Numbered from the stretch's first letter, positions 45,315-54,714 are shown. The stretch: 64,000 nt of DNA from Rhizobium sp. (GCA_019739215.1 JAHHDR010000037.1:1-64000), one strand, 5' to 3'. A program made the numbers and translations. The notes: generated by a model from the letters alone, not told the origin.

Positions 45315-46568
45315 TCAAGCCGGCTTCACCAGCACATGCTTCTTTTTTCCAAGCGACAGCTTGATCACGCCGTCGGCGTTGACGTCACCCGAGGCGATGA
45401 CGCGCTTGTCATCGGAAACCGCGGCGTCATTGATCCGCACCGCGCCGCCCTGAACATGGCGTCGCGCCTCGCCGTTGGACGCTGCAAGGCCGGCCTTGAC
45501 AAAGAGTGCCAGGACACCGAGGCCGGCTTCGATCTCGGCGGAGGCAACCTCCACGGTAGGCAGGTTGGCGTCGATCGCGCCCTCCTCGAACACCTTGCGG
45601 GCGGTCTCGGCGGCCTGGTCGGCCGCAGCGCGGCCATGCAGGATCGCGGTGATCTCCGTGGCAAGCAGTTTCTTGACCTCGTTGATCTCCGCGCCGGCGA
45701 GCCTTTCGAGCCTCGCGATCTCGTCCATCGGCAGCGTGGTGTAGAGCTTGAGGAAGCGGCCGACATCTGCATCCTCGGTGTTGCGCCAGTATTGCCAGAA
45801 GTCGTAGGCCGAGAGCATATCCGCGTTCAGCCAGACGGCGCCGTTGAGCGACTTGCCCATCTTCGCGCCCGAGGCGGTGGTGAGCAGCGGCGAGGTCAGG
45901 GCATAAAGTTGCTGTGTGCCCATGCGGTGGCCGAGATCGATACCGTTGACGATGTTGCCCCACTGGTCGGAGCCACCCATCTGAAGGCGGCAATCGTAGC
46001 GCTTTGCGAGTTCGACGAAATCGTAGGCCTGGAGGATCATGTAGTTGAATTCGAGGAAAGACAGCGATTGCTCCCGGTCGATGCGTGTCTTGACGCTGTC
46101 GAAGGACAGCATGCGGTTGACCGAGAAGTGGCGTCCGACATCCCGCAGGAATTCGAGATAGTTGATCTTGGTCAGCCAGTCGGCGTTGTTGACCATCAGC
46201 GCGTCGCGCGGGCCGTCGCCGTATGCGAGGTAATTCGAGAACACCTTCTTGATTGAGGCAATGTTGGACTCGATCGTGTCGACCGTCATCAGTTGGCGCG
46301 CCTCGTCCTTGAACGAGGGGTCGCCGACCATGCCGGTGCCGCCGCCCATCAGCGAAACCGGGCGGTGACCGGTCTTCTGCAGCCAGTGCAGCATCATGAT
46401 CTGGATCAGGCCGCCGGCATGAAGCGACGGGGCCGTGGGGTCGAAGCCGATATAGGCCGTCACGGTTTCCTTCGACAGCAGGTCGTCGAGACCGGTTTCA
46501 TCCGAGATCTGGTGGATGAAGCCGCGCTCGCTGAGCGTATGGAGGAATTCGGACTTGAAGCTTGCCAT
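45315..46568 (-). CDS. tyrS: Tyrosyl-tRNA synthetase
   Basis: A 417-residue class I aminoacyl-tRNA synthetase charging tRNA-Tyr. The HIGH-like motif is in FDPTAPSLHAGG; the KMSKS-like motif is KMGKS in ASGAKMGKSLNGAVW; QMGGSDQWGNIVNG is the tyrosine-binding block; the C-terminus is an S4 RNA-binding domain (EARRHVQGGAVRINDAAV). The start at 46568 gives MASFKSEFLHTL; the frame runs 26 codons further upstream without support. Divergent from anmK. Confidence 0.97.
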   Translation of the reverse strand: MASFKSEFLHTLSERGFIHQISDETGLDDLLSKETVTAYIGFDPTAPSLHAGGLIQIMMLHWLQKTGHRPVSLMGGGTGMVGDPSFKDEARQLMTVDTIESNIASIKKVFSNYLAYGDGPRDALMVNNADWLTKINYLEFLRDVGRHFSVNRMLSFDSVKTRIDREQSLSFLEFNYMILQAYDFVELAKRYDCRLQMGGSDQWGNIVNGIDLGHRMGTQQLYALTSPLLTTASGAKMGKSLNGAVWLNADMLSAYDFWQYWRNTEDADVGRFLKLYTTLPMDEIARLERLAGAEINEVKKLLATEITAILHGRAAADQAAETARKVFEEGAIDANLPTVEVASAEIEAGLGVLALFVKAGLAASNGEARRHVQGGAVRINDAAVSDDKRVIASGDVNADGVIKLSLGKKKHVLVKPA

Positions 46569-46673
46569 GACGGTTACTCTCGGACATATCGGGTGCGAAA
46601 CTGGCGCGCCTTTAGCAAAGTTTTTGCGCGCGTGCACGCCCTTCAACGATGAATGTTTGGAATAGGGGCCATC

Positions 46674-48287
46674 ATGGCTGAGTTCAGGACTGCGATCGGG
46701 CTGATGAGCGGCACATCGATGGACGGGATCGACATCGCCCTGATCCGCACGGATGGCGAACGGACAGTGGAGCGCGGGCCGTCCATGGGCGTGGCCTATG
46801 ATCCGGCATTCCGCAAGGTGCTGGCGCAGGCGCTCGAGACCGCGAGGCCGATCCGCAAGCGCGAGGAGCGACCTGGCAACCTCGCGGATGTCGAGCGGGA
46901 ACTGACGTTACGTCATGCATCGGCGGTGATAGACTTCATTCGTAAGTTTGAGATTAAATTAGAAGATGTTGAATATGTTGGCTTTCACGGCCAGACGGTG
47001 CTTCATCGGCCAATGGAGGCGCTGACGATCCAGATCGGCGACGGGCGACTTCTCGCGCAGGAGACCGGACTTGCCGTGGTCCATGACATGCGGGCCAACG
47101 ACATGGCCCATGGCGGGCAGGGCGCACCGCTTGTGCCGGCCTATCATGCGGCGCTCGCGGCCGGTATCCCCGGCTTCGCGGGCAGGCCGATCGTGTTCGT
47201 CAACATCGGCGGCATCTCGAACCTGACCTTCGTGGGGTCGGGCGGCGACGTCATCGCCTTCGATTCCGGACCGGGCAATGCGCTGATCGACCAGTGGGTC
47301 GAGAGCGAGGCGGGCGTGCCCTTCGATGCCGGCGGGGCCATCGCATCCGAGGGATCGGTGATCGTCCCGCTGGCGTCGCGATATCTCGACCACCCGTTCT
47401 TCACAGCGGAGACGAGGATATCACTCGATCGCAACGACTTCCAACCGCCGGCGCCGGGTGAGGCGGGTCTGCACGATGGTGCCCGGACGCTTGCGCATGT
47501 CAGCGCCGCGGCGATCGTGAAATCGATGCGGCATCTGCCGGAGAGACCGGACCTGGTGATCGTCTGTGGCGGGGGTCGGCTGAACAGGGCGATCATGGCC
47601 GATCTTTCCGCCCTGGCGGATTTTGCAACGGTGGTGCCGGCCGAGCGTTTCGGCTTCAACGGCGACTCGATGGAGGCGGAGGCCTGGGCCTATCTCGCGG
47701 TTCGGTCGGCCCGGGGCCTGCCGCTGACTTTTCCGGGAACCACCGGCGTCTCAACGCCTCTCACCGGTGGTATGCTGTCCCGCCCGCCTTTCCTGCTGAC
47801 CGATCGGCTCGCGCTGCATGAATGGGACGCCGCCGATGCCGGGCATGTTGCCGCGCTTCATGCGTCTGAGGAGGCGTCGCGCTATGTCAGCACGGGTGTG
47901 CCCTGGTCCGAGGAATACGCCGCCGGGCGCATCGAGGAGTGGATGAAAGATCTTGCACGCCATGGCGTGACCAAGTTCAAGATCGTTGCCCGCGACGATG
48001 GCCGTTTCATCGGCCGGGCCGGCTTCACGCTGATGGAAGCACAGGGTGTCTTCGAACTCGGCTATGCGATCATGCGCGAAGAATGGGGGCAGGGATTTGC
48101 GACCGAGATCGCGCAAGGCCTCTCGCGCTGGTTCTTCGAAAACAGGTCCGATCCCCGTTTCGTCGCCTTCGCCTATGTGGAGAACGAAGCGTCCATCCAT
48201 GTGATGCAGAAGCTGGGCATGCGCGAGATCGAGCCGCGGGACATTCCGCGCGGCAGGGCCCGGTTCTTCGAGATGAGGCGAAACTGA
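46674..48287 (+). CDS. anmK: Anhydro-N-acetylmuramic acid kinase joined in frame to a GNAT acetyltransferase
   Basis: Residues 1 to about 365 are AnmK, which phosphorylates and opens 1,6-anhydroMurNAc in peptidoglycan recycling: GLMSGTSMDGID, VGFHGQTVLH, IGGISNLTF, and the closing PLTGG. The frame then runs without a stop into about 170 residues of a RimJ/RimL-type GNAT: FLLTDRLALHEWDAADAG, KIVARDDGRFIGRAGF, REEWGQGFATEIAQG, VENEASIHVMQKLGM. Most AnmK proteins stop near 370 residues. A Met at 47772 (MLSRPPFLLTDRL) would be a normal GNAT start, so these may be two overlapping genes fused by one indel. AGGGG precedes the start. Confidence 0.85.
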   Translation: MAEFRTAIGLMSGTSMDGIDIALIRTDGERTVERGPSMGVAYDPAFRKVLAQALETARPIRKREERPGNLADVERELTLRHASAVIDFIRKFEIKLEDVEYVGFHGQTVLHRPMEALTIQIGDGRLLAQETGLAVVHDMRANDMAHGGQGAPLVPAYHAALAAGIPGFAGRPIVFVNIGGISNLTFVGSGGDVIAFDSGPGNALIDQWVESEAGVPFDAGGAIASEGSVIVPLASRYLDHPFFTAETRISLDRNDFQPPAPGEAGLHDGARTLAHVSAAAIVKSMRHLPERPDLVIVCGGGRLNRAIMADLSALADFATVVPAERFGFNGDSMEAEAWAYLAVRSARGLPLTFPGTTGVSTPLTGGMLSRPPFLLTDRLALHEWDAADAGHVAALHASEEASRYVSTGVPWSEEYAAGRIEEWMKDLARHGVTKFKIVARDDGRFIGRAGFTLMEAQGVFELGYAIMREEWGQGFATEIAQGLSRWFFENRSDPRFVAFAYVENEASIHVMQKLGMREIEPRDIPRGRARFFEMRRN

Positions 48288-48293
48288 GAACTG

Positions 48294-48500
48294 TCAACGT
48301 CGAAGCAGTTCCAGAGCTTTGTCGACCTCAGGCGCGCCCGCATTCGACATTTCCAGAAACAATTGCTGCCCTTCATATTGTTTGACCATATGGGCGGCAA
48401 AATCGCCGAGCAAAACATCGATGCTCATACCTTCGGCTTCCGCGATTTCACGAATCTTCCGCTGCACTTCCGGCGGTAGGTGAAAGGTAATGGCGTTCAT
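48294..48500 (-). CDS. Antitoxin-like small protein paired with PIN toxin
   Basis: A 68-residue protein (MNAITFHLPPEVQRKIREIAEAEGM) whose N-terminal strand and two helices look like a ribbon-helix-helix DNA-binding domain. The start overlaps the upstream PIN gene's stop by four bases (ATGA), indicating translational coupling. It is probably the antitoxin that binds the toxin and autoregulates the pair. The toxin-first order is less common than antitoxin-first. The family is not recognised beyond the fold. Confidence 0.7.
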   Translation of the reverse strand: MNAITFHLPPEVQRKIREIAEAEGMSIDVLLGDFAAHMVKQYEGQQLFLEMSNAGAPEVDKALELLRR

Positions 48501-48881
48501 CGAGCCATTCTTTCGATCACCTGCTCCGGTCGGATAATGTCCCGCACGTTCTGGGTCACAATCATAGTGGCATTCGCAGCGACTGCCAATTCCATGACGT
48601 GATTGTCCGCTTCGTCCGTCAGGTTCGGGCGCCAGTTTAAGTGTAGGTCCTGCCAGATCGAGCGATACAAAGGCCCGGAGCAAAATCTCTCGATCGCTTC
48701 CATCCAGTCGAGCGTTTCCGAAGAGTTCTGAACGCTAAACAACTTCGTGATACTCAAACAGAGGCGAGGCGCCCGTAAATGACTGCAACCGGCGTTCAAG
48801 GCAGGCCTCGATCACTTCCGAAGACGCGCCACGCCCGATACATGCGCCGACAAAGACATTCGTGTCGATGACGACGCGCAT
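48497..48881 (-). CDS. PIN domain toxin, COG1569-like (frameshift)
   Basis: A PIN ribonuclease of about 127 residues. The N-terminus MRVVIDTNVFVGACIGRG holds the first catalytic Asp; the C-terminal WRPNLTDEADNHVMELAVAA and ATMIVTQNVRDI match the toxin subgroup of putative toxin-antitoxin PIN proteins. The two parts are in different frames: removing one T of TTT (minus strand, near 48736-48738) joins LFEYHEVV to SVQNSSETLDWMEAIE and removes the stop. If the base is real, the toxin is inactivated. It starts eight bases after the upstream hydrolase stop. Confidence 0.75.
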
Positions 48882-48889
48882 CGTTGCAT

Positions 48890-49567
48890 TCACCTGATCC
48901 GCTTCGCCGCGGGTTCCGGCACCAGTTCGCCGGCGAGGCGGCGGTCGAGATAGTCGCCGCATTCGTCGATCAGAGTGTCCATCTGACCCGAAAAGAAATG
49001 GTTCGCGGCCGGCATGATCCGGTGGGTGATCAGAATGCCTTTCTGCTGCTTCAGTTTGTCGACAAGGCCGGCGACGTCCTTTTCGGGCGCCACCTTGTCG
49101 GAATCGCCGTTGATGATCAGTCCCGAGGACGGGCAGGGCGCGAGGAACGAAAAATCGTAGATGTTCGGCTGCGGTGCCACCGAGATGAAGCCCTCGATCT
49201 CCGGACGGCGCATCAGCAGCTGCATGCCGATCCATGAACCGAAGGAATAGCCGGCGACCCAGCAGCTCTTCGAGTCGGGATGCAGGCTCTGCACCCAGTC
49301 GAGCGCGGAGGCTGCGTCGGACAACTCGCCGGCGCCGTGGTCGAACTCGCCCTGGCTGCGGCCGATCGAACGAAAATTGAAGCGCAGCGTGGTGAAGCCG
49401 CGCTTCTGGAACATGTAGAACAGCTGATAGACGATCTGGTTGTTCATCGTGCCGCCGAACTGCGGGTGCGGGTGCAGGATGATCGCGATCGGGGCGCTTT
49501 TCTGCTTGGACGGCTGATAGCGGCCTTCCAGCCGACCGGCCGGACCGTTGAAGATGACTTCAGGCAT
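48890..49567 (-). CDS. Alpha/beta hydrolase, HPHP-type
   Basis: A 225-residue alpha/beta hydrolase related to COG2945. HPHPQFGGTMNNQIV near residue 33 is the family signature; FNFRSIGRSQGEFDHG follows; the nucleophile is in VAGYSFGSWIG; the acid in INGDSDKVAP; His in PAANHFFSG. Substrate unknown. Conserved in many alpha- and betaproteobacteria near the suf locus. Divergent from the suf operon. Confidence 0.87.
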   Translation of the reverse strand: MPEVIFNGPAGRLEGRYQPSKQKSAPIAIILHPHPQFGGTMNNQIVYQLFYMFQKRGFTTLRFNFRSIGRSQGEFDHGAGELSDAASALDWVQSLHPDSKSCWVAGYSFGSWIGMQLLMRRPEIEGFISVAPQPNIYDFSFLAPCPSSGLIINGDSDKVAPEKDVAGLVDKLKQQKGILITHRIMPAANHFFSGQMDTLIDECGDYLDRRLAGELVPEPAAKRIR

Positions 49568-49620
49568 TCTTACTCCAGGGTAATCGAGTCATAAAAACCG
49601 GCACCTGATGCAAACCAGTC

Positions 49621-49637
49621 TTGACGAAACCAGTCAG
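49621..49637. promoter_or_regulatory. RirA-type iron-responsive operator (IRO box) of suf operon
   Basis: TTGAC-N7-GTCAG, containing TGA-N9-TCA, at 49621-49637. As at the TonB receptor gene, CTTGAC forms a -35 element (49620-49625) with CTAAGA about 17 bp further as a possible -10. Downstream lie TTCTAA-N8-TTAGAA (49641-49660) and the perfect repeat CTGATC-GTCTT-GATCAG (49688-49704), which could be sites for further regulators. RirA repression of suf is known in Agrobacterium. Confidence 0.65.
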
Positions 49638-49810
49638 CTTTTCTAAGAGCTAGTTTAGAACTGTTCGAAAGTTCGGCCCGACATCACCTGATCGTCTTGA
49701 TCAGACCCGGCCCGTCATTTCATGCGTGACGCTTCATAGGACAGGCCGGGCCGAAATTTCAAGGAAAATGCGATTCCGGCTGAACACCGGCGCAAAACCC
49801 AGACGAGAAG

Positions 49811-50974
49811 ATGACAAAGACCCGCGCATATATGGACTGGAATGCCACGGCGCCGCTTCTGCCGGAAGCGCGCGAGGCGTTCCTGCGCGTCGGGCTGATG
49901 GAGGGCAACCCCTCTTCGGTGCATCGCGAGGGTCGCGCGGTCCGGGCGGAGATCGAATCCGCGCGGCGCAGGGTGGCTGTCGCCCTCGGCGCTGGGCCCG
50001 CCGATGTCGTCTTCACCTCGGGTGCCACCGAAGCCGCCAACCTGGTCCTGACGCCGGAGTTCAGAATGGGACGCTCGGCGCTCCAGTTCGGAACGCTCTA
50101 CGTCTCGGCGATCGAGCACAAGGCCGTGTTCGAGGGCGGGCGTTTCGCCCGCGGGGATGTCGTGGCCGTTCCGGTCGATCGTGGCGGCGTCGTTGACCTC
50201 GCTGCGCTTGATGCCATGCTGTCGGCTCATGATCATTCGACTGGCTTGCCGATGGTCGCGCTGATGCTTGCCAACAACGAGACCGGCGTGATCCAGCCGG
50301 TCACCCAGGCGGCGAGGCTCGTCCATGCCGCAGGGGGTGTTATCGTCGTCGACGCCGTGCAGGCCTCGGGCCGCATCGCCTTCGACATCGCGACCCTCGA
50401 CGCCGATTTCGTCATTGTTTCTTCCCACAAGATCGGTGGGCCGAAAGGCGCAGGTGCGTTGGTCGCCCGCGGCGAGGCGATGATGCCGTCGGCACTCATT
50501 CAAGGTGGTGGACAGGAAAAAGGCCACAGATCCGGCACGGAGAACGCCGCTGCGATCGCCGGCTTTGGCGCAGCTGCTGAAGTGGTGGTGAAGGATCTCG
50601 ACGAGCGGGCCGAAACAGTCCGCAAGGCGCGGGACCATATCGAGGCCCGCATGCGGGAAATCGCCCCTGAACTCGTCATTCACGGCGCCTCCGGCGAGCG
50701 ACTTGCCAACACGATCTTCTTTTCGCTGCCGGGACTGAAGTCCGAGACGGGGCAGATCGCGTTCGATCTGGAAGGCGTGGCGCTGTCGGCCGGTTCGGCC
50801 TGCTCTTCTGGCAAGGTCGGCGAGAGCCACGTGCTGAAGGCCATGGGCCTTGATCCGCGCATGGGGGCGTTGCGTATTTCGATCGGGACTTCGACCACGG
50901 AACAGGATATCGAGCGGACAATCGCGGCCTTTGCCAAGATCGTCGGCCGACTGACAGCGCCGCGCGCGGCGTAA
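49811..50974 (+). CDS. sufS2: Cysteine desulfurase, IscS/NifS-like, first gene of suf operon
   Basis: A 387-residue PLP enzyme releasing sulfur from cysteine for Fe-S clusters. MDWNATAPLLPEAREAF, TSGATEAANLVL, ANNETGVIQPV, DAVQASGR, the PLP lysine in SSHKIGGPKGAG and the persulfide Cys in SAGSACSSGKVGESHV are all present. The extended Cys loop puts it in group I (IscS/NifS), distinct from the group II SufS later in the operon. The symbol follows the Agrobacterium order sufS2-B-C-D-S1-X-A as I recall it. GAGAAG precedes the ATG. Confidence 0.92.
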   Translation: MTKTRAYMDWNATAPLLPEAREAFLRVGLMEGNPSSVHREGRAVRAEIESARRRVAVALGAGPADVVFTSGATEAANLVLTPEFRMGRSALQFGTLYVSAIEHKAVFEGGRFARGDVVAVPVDRGGVVDLAALDAMLSAHDHSTGLPMVALMLANNETGVIQPVTQAARLVHAAGGVIVVDAVQASGRIAFDIATLDADFVIVSSHKIGGPKGAGALVARGEAMMPSALIQGGGQEKGHRSGTENAAAIAGFGAAAEVVVKDLDERAETVRKARDHIEARMREIAPELVIHGASGERLANTIFFSLPGLKSETGQIAFDLEGVALSAGSACSSGKVGESHVLKAMGLDPRMGALRISIGTSTTEQDIERTIAAFAKIVGRLTAPRAA

Positions 50975-51109
50975 CGAATTTGCGGAAAAGCAATTTTCCG
51001 CTTGCCAGTGCACCGGAAATCCGGTTCTGGCGCACCTATATGGAGGTGGCGCAAGCCATCAGGAAGACGACAAGCTGCCGGCCTTGACCCGGCAAGATTG
51101 GAGACGACA

Positions 51110-52579
51110 ATGCCTGCGGTTCAGGAAACCATAGAGCAGGTCCGCGCGATCGACGTGGACCAGTACAAGTACGGATTTGAGACCGATATCGAATCCGACA
51201 AGATCGCACCGGGCCTCAATGAAGACGTCATCCGGATGATCTCCGCCAAGAAGCAGGAGCCGGAATGGATGCTCGCGTGGCGGCTCGACGCCTATAAGCG
51301 CTGGCTGACCATGGACGAGCCGGAATGGGCGCGTGTGGAATATCCCAGGATCGACTTCAACTCGATCAGCTACTATTCCGCGCCGAAGAGCACGTCCGGA
51401 CCGAAAACACTCGACGAGGTCGATCCCGAACTTCTCAAGGTCTACGAGAAGCTCGGCATCCCGCTCAAGGAACAGGAAATTCTCGCCGGCGTGCAGGAGC
51501 GGCGTGTCGCCGTCGATGCGGTGTTCGATTCTGTCTCCGTGGTGACCACTTTCAAGGAAGAGCTCAAGAAGGCCGGCGTGATCTTCATGTCGATTTCCGA
51601 AGCGCTCCAGGAACACCCGGATCTGGTCCGGAAATATATCGGAACCGTGGTCCCGGCGACCGACAACTACTATGCGACGCTCAACACCGCGGTGTTCACC
51701 GATGGATCCTTCGTCTTCGTGCCCAAGGGCGTGCGCTGCCCGATGGAACTGTCGACCTACTTCCGCATCAACGAGAAGAATACCGGCCAGTTCGAGCGGA
51801 CGCTGATCATCGCCGAGGAAGGCGCCTATGTGTCCTACCTCGAGGGTTGCACGGCGCCACAGCGTGATGAGAATCAGTTGCATGCTGCCGTGGTCGAACT
51901 CGTTGCGCTCGACGATGCCGAGATCAAGTATTCCACGGTCCAGAACTGGTATCCGGGCGACAAGAGTGGCAAGGGTGGCATCTACAACTTCGTCACCAAG
52001 CGCGGCGACTGCAGGGGCAGGAACTCCAAGATCTCCTGGACACAGGTGGAAACCGGTTCGGCGATCACCTGGAAATACCCGTCCTGCATCCTGCGCGGCG
52101 ATGGCTCGCAGGGCGAGTTCTATTCGATCGCCGTGTCCAACGGCTACCAGCAGGTCGACAGCGGCACCAAGATGATCCATCTCGGCAAGAACACCAAGAG
52201 CCGGATCATCTCCAAGGGCATCTCCGCCGGCCGGTCGCAGAACACCTATCGCGGCCAGGTCTCGATGCATCGCAAGGCCGAGAACGCCCGCAACTTCACC
52301 AATTGCGACTCGCTGCTGATCGGCGACAAGTGCGGCGCGCATACGGTGCCCTATATCGAGGTCAAGAACGCGACCGCCAAGGTGGAGCACGAGGCGACGA
52401 CGTCGAAGATCTCCGAGGACCAGAAGTTCTACGTTATGCAGCGCGGCATTCCCGAAGAGGAGGCCATCGCGCTCATCGTCAATGGCTTCGTCCGCGACGT
52501 GATCCAGCAACTGCCGATGGAATTTGCCGTCGAGGCACAGAAGCTGATCAATATCAGCCTCGAGGGATCGGTCGGCTGA
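51110..52579 (+). CDS. sufB: Fe-S cluster assembly scaffold SufB
   Basis: A 489-residue subunit of the SufBC2D scaffold on which clusters are built. YKYGFETDIESDKIAPGLNED, the beta-helix core with EGCTAPQRDENQLHAAVVEL, the scaffold Cys in DSLLIGDKCGAHTVPYIEV, and HEATTSKISEDQKFY are typical. The start at 51110 gives MPAVQETIEQVR after GGAGACGACA. Intact. Followed by sufC after 63 bp. Confidence 0.97.
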   Translation: MPAVQETIEQVRAIDVDQYKYGFETDIESDKIAPGLNEDVIRMISAKKQEPEWMLAWRLDAYKRWLTMDEPEWARVEYPRIDFNSISYYSAPKSTSGPKTLDEVDPELLKVYEKLGIPLKEQEILAGVQERRVAVDAVFDSVSVVTTFKEELKKAGVIFMSISEALQEHPDLVRKYIGTVVPATDNYYATLNTAVFTDGSFVFVPKGVRCPMELSTYFRINEKNTGQFERTLIIAEEGAYVSYLEGCTAPQRDENQLHAAVVELVALDDAEIKYSTVQNWYPGDKSGKGGIYNFVTKRGDCRGRNSKISWTQVETGSAITWKYPSCILRGDGSQGEFYSIAVSNGYQQVDSGTKMIHLGKNTKSRIISKGISAGRSQNTYRGQVSMHRKAENARNFTNCDSLLIGDKCGAHTVPYIEVKNATAKVEHEATTSKISEDQKFYVMQRGIPEEEAIALIVNGFVRDVIQQLPMEFAVEAQKLINISLEGSVG

Positions 52580-52642
52580 AGGCCGGCGTCCCAGTTCCCA
52601 ATTCGCGGCACCGGCCGCACATGTGTTCGTAGGAAGACCAAA

Positions 52643-53398
52643 ATGCTTGAAATCAGAAACCTGCATGCCCGCATTGCCGAGGACGGCACCGAAATCATCC
52701 GCGGCCTGAACCTGACCGTCAACAAGGGCGAAGTCGCAGCCATCATGGGGCCGAACGGCTCGGGCAAGTCCACGCTCTCCTACATCCTCGCCGGCCGCGA
52801 GGACTACGAGGTGACGGAAGGCGAAATCCTGCTCAATGGCGAGAGCATTCTCGAACTCGACCCGTCCGAGCGCGCCGCCAAGGGCGTGTTCCTGGCTTTC
52901 CAGTACCCGGTCGAAATCCCGGGCGTCGCCACGATGCAGTTCCTCAAGGTCGCGATGAACGAACAGCGCAAGGCGCGCGGCGAGGCCGAACTGACCACGC
53001 CTGATTTTATCAAGCGCGTGAAGGCCGCCGCCGAGGAACTCAAGATCAACCCGGACATGCTGCGCCGGCCGCTCAATGTCGGTTTCTCCGGCGGTGAGAA
53101 GAAGCGGGCCGAGATCCTGCAGATGTCGCTGCTCGAGCCATCGCTCTGCGTGCTCGACGAGACGGACTCCGGCCTCGACATCGACGCGCTGAAGGTCGTG
53201 GCCGATGGTGTCAACGCGCTGCGTTCGCCCGATCGCGCCATCATCGTCATCACCCACTACCAGCGGCTGCTCGACTATATCGTACCGGATACGGTGCATG
53301 TTCTTTATAAGGGGCAGATCATCCGGTCGGGTGCCAAGGAACTGGCGCATGAACTCGAGGCCAATGGCTATGCCGAGATCATCGGCCAGGCTGCCTGA
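52643..53398 (+). CDS. sufC: Fe-S cluster assembly ATPase SufC
   Basis: A 251-residue ABC-type ATPase that energises the SufBCD scaffold. Walker A GPNGSGKST, Q-loop AFQYPVEIPG, signature FSGGEKKRAEI, Walker B CVLDETDSGLDIDAL and the switch His in VITHYQRLLDYI are all present. Intact. SufD starts 11 bp downstream. Confidence 0.97.
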   Translation: MLEIRNLHARIAEDGTEIIRGLNLTVNKGEVAAIMGPNGSGKSTLSYILAGREDYEVTEGEILLNGESILELDPSERAAKGVFLAFQYPVEIPGVATMQFLKVAMNEQRKARGEAELTTPDFIKRVKAAAEELKINPDMLRRPLNVGFSGGEKKRAEILQMSLLEPSLCVLDETDSGLDIDALKVVADGVNALRSPDRAIIVITHYQRLLDYIVPDTVHVLYKGQIIRSGAKELAHELEANGYAEIIGQAA

Positions 53399-53409
53399 AG
53401 GGAGATGGA

Positions 53410-54714
53410 ATGACCGTTCACACTCTCATCAAGCCGACAAGTGCCGAACAGGCCCTGATCGATGTCTTCGGCCAGAGCGTCGGCATGCTGCCCGGCGATG
53501 CCGCCGTCACCACCCAGCGTTCGACGCTGATCCGCGGACTGCGCGAGACCGGCCTTCCGACGCGCCGCCGCGAGAGCTGGCACTATACCGACCTGCGCTC
53601 TCTGCTCCGCACGGTGCCGGCGAACCAGGCGCTTCCCGTGACGGCGGTCGCACCCCTCATCGAAGCTTCGCATGTGCTCGTCGTCGCCAATGGCGCGGCG
53701 CAGTCGACGAGCGCACCCGAAGGGGTTTCGGTGCGTTTCCTACATGGAGATGCTGAGCGACGGCTCGGCGCTCAAGGGGCTTTCGCTGCGCGATGACGAC
53801 GATCTGGTCGGACGTCTCAATGGCAGCTTCGTGCGCGACGGTTTCGTGATCGACGTCGCCGATAGCGCGTCGGTTTCCGAGACTATCGAACTCCAGTCCG
53901 TGCAGGGCGGTGGGCAGCATCACACCCGCTTTCCGGCGCGCTTCGGCGCGGGCTCGAAAGCCACGGTGATCGAGCGTCACGTCGCCGCGTCGGATACGAT
54001 GGCGCTCGTGTCCTCGGTCAGTGACGTGGTGCTCGGTGACGGCGCCGACGTGACGTGGATCATCCTGCAGCAGCAGGGTGGCGACGACACGCATCTCGGC
54101 CAGTTTCGCGTCAAGCTCGGCCGCGATTCAAAGCTTACGCTCTATGTTATCAATGCCGGCGGCCGGCTGGTCCGCCAGGACCTGCAGCGTCGACGTCGAC
54201 GGCGTCAGGGTACTGACCTCATCGCTGCGCGGCGTCAACCTGCTGGGCGGCGACACCCACACCGACCTGACGCTGGTGCTCGGCCACAACGTGCCGAGCA
54301 CACGACCTCGACCGAGACCAGTGTTCCGCAGCGTCGTCTTCGACCAGTGCCAAGGGCATGTGTTCCAGGGCCATGATCCGGGTCGCCCGTCCGATGCCCA
54401 GAAGACCGACGCCAAGATGGCCTGCAACACGCTGCTGCTGTCGGACGATGGCCGAGTTCTCGGCGAAAGCCCGAGCTTGAGATCTTCGCCGACGACGTGA
54501 TCTGTGCGGCCACGGCGCGACCGTTGACCGATATCCACGCCGACGCATCTCTTTTATCTCCATGGCGCGCGGCGTGCCGCGGGCAAAAGCATGCGCGGCG
54601 ACCTGCTCGTGCAAGGCCTTTCGTGCAGGAGACGGTGGAAGAGTCGCCGAGGACGACGTGCTGATCGAGGCGCTCGAGGGCGTGATCCAGGCCTGGCTTG
54701 AGAGGCACGCCTAG
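53410..54714 (+). CDS. sufD: Fe-S cluster assembly protein SufD (multiple frameshifts)
   Basis: Third scaffold subunit, about 425 residues after correction. Fragments across frames join: TQRSTLIRGLRETGLPTRRR, ESWHYTDLRSLLRTVP, SYMEMLSDGSALKGLSLRDD, GGGQHHTRFPARFGAGS, WIILQQQGGDDTHLGQFRVK, LRGVNLLGGDTHTDLTLVLG, DAQKTDAKMACNTLLLSDD, and ALEGVIQAWLERHA at the stop. The first break is an extra T at the TTT near 53739; further insertions cluster at 54187-54650. All breaks are indels of one or two bases, while the protein is conserved end to end, so sequencing error is likely. AGGGAGATGG precedes the start. Confidence 0.88.

Noticed and set aside
51059..53350. A 763-codon open frame on the minus strand across sufB and sufC
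   Set aside because: Antisense to two intact, strongly conserved genes; composition (His, Asp, Arg, Leu rich, no domains) is that of a GC-rich shadow frame.
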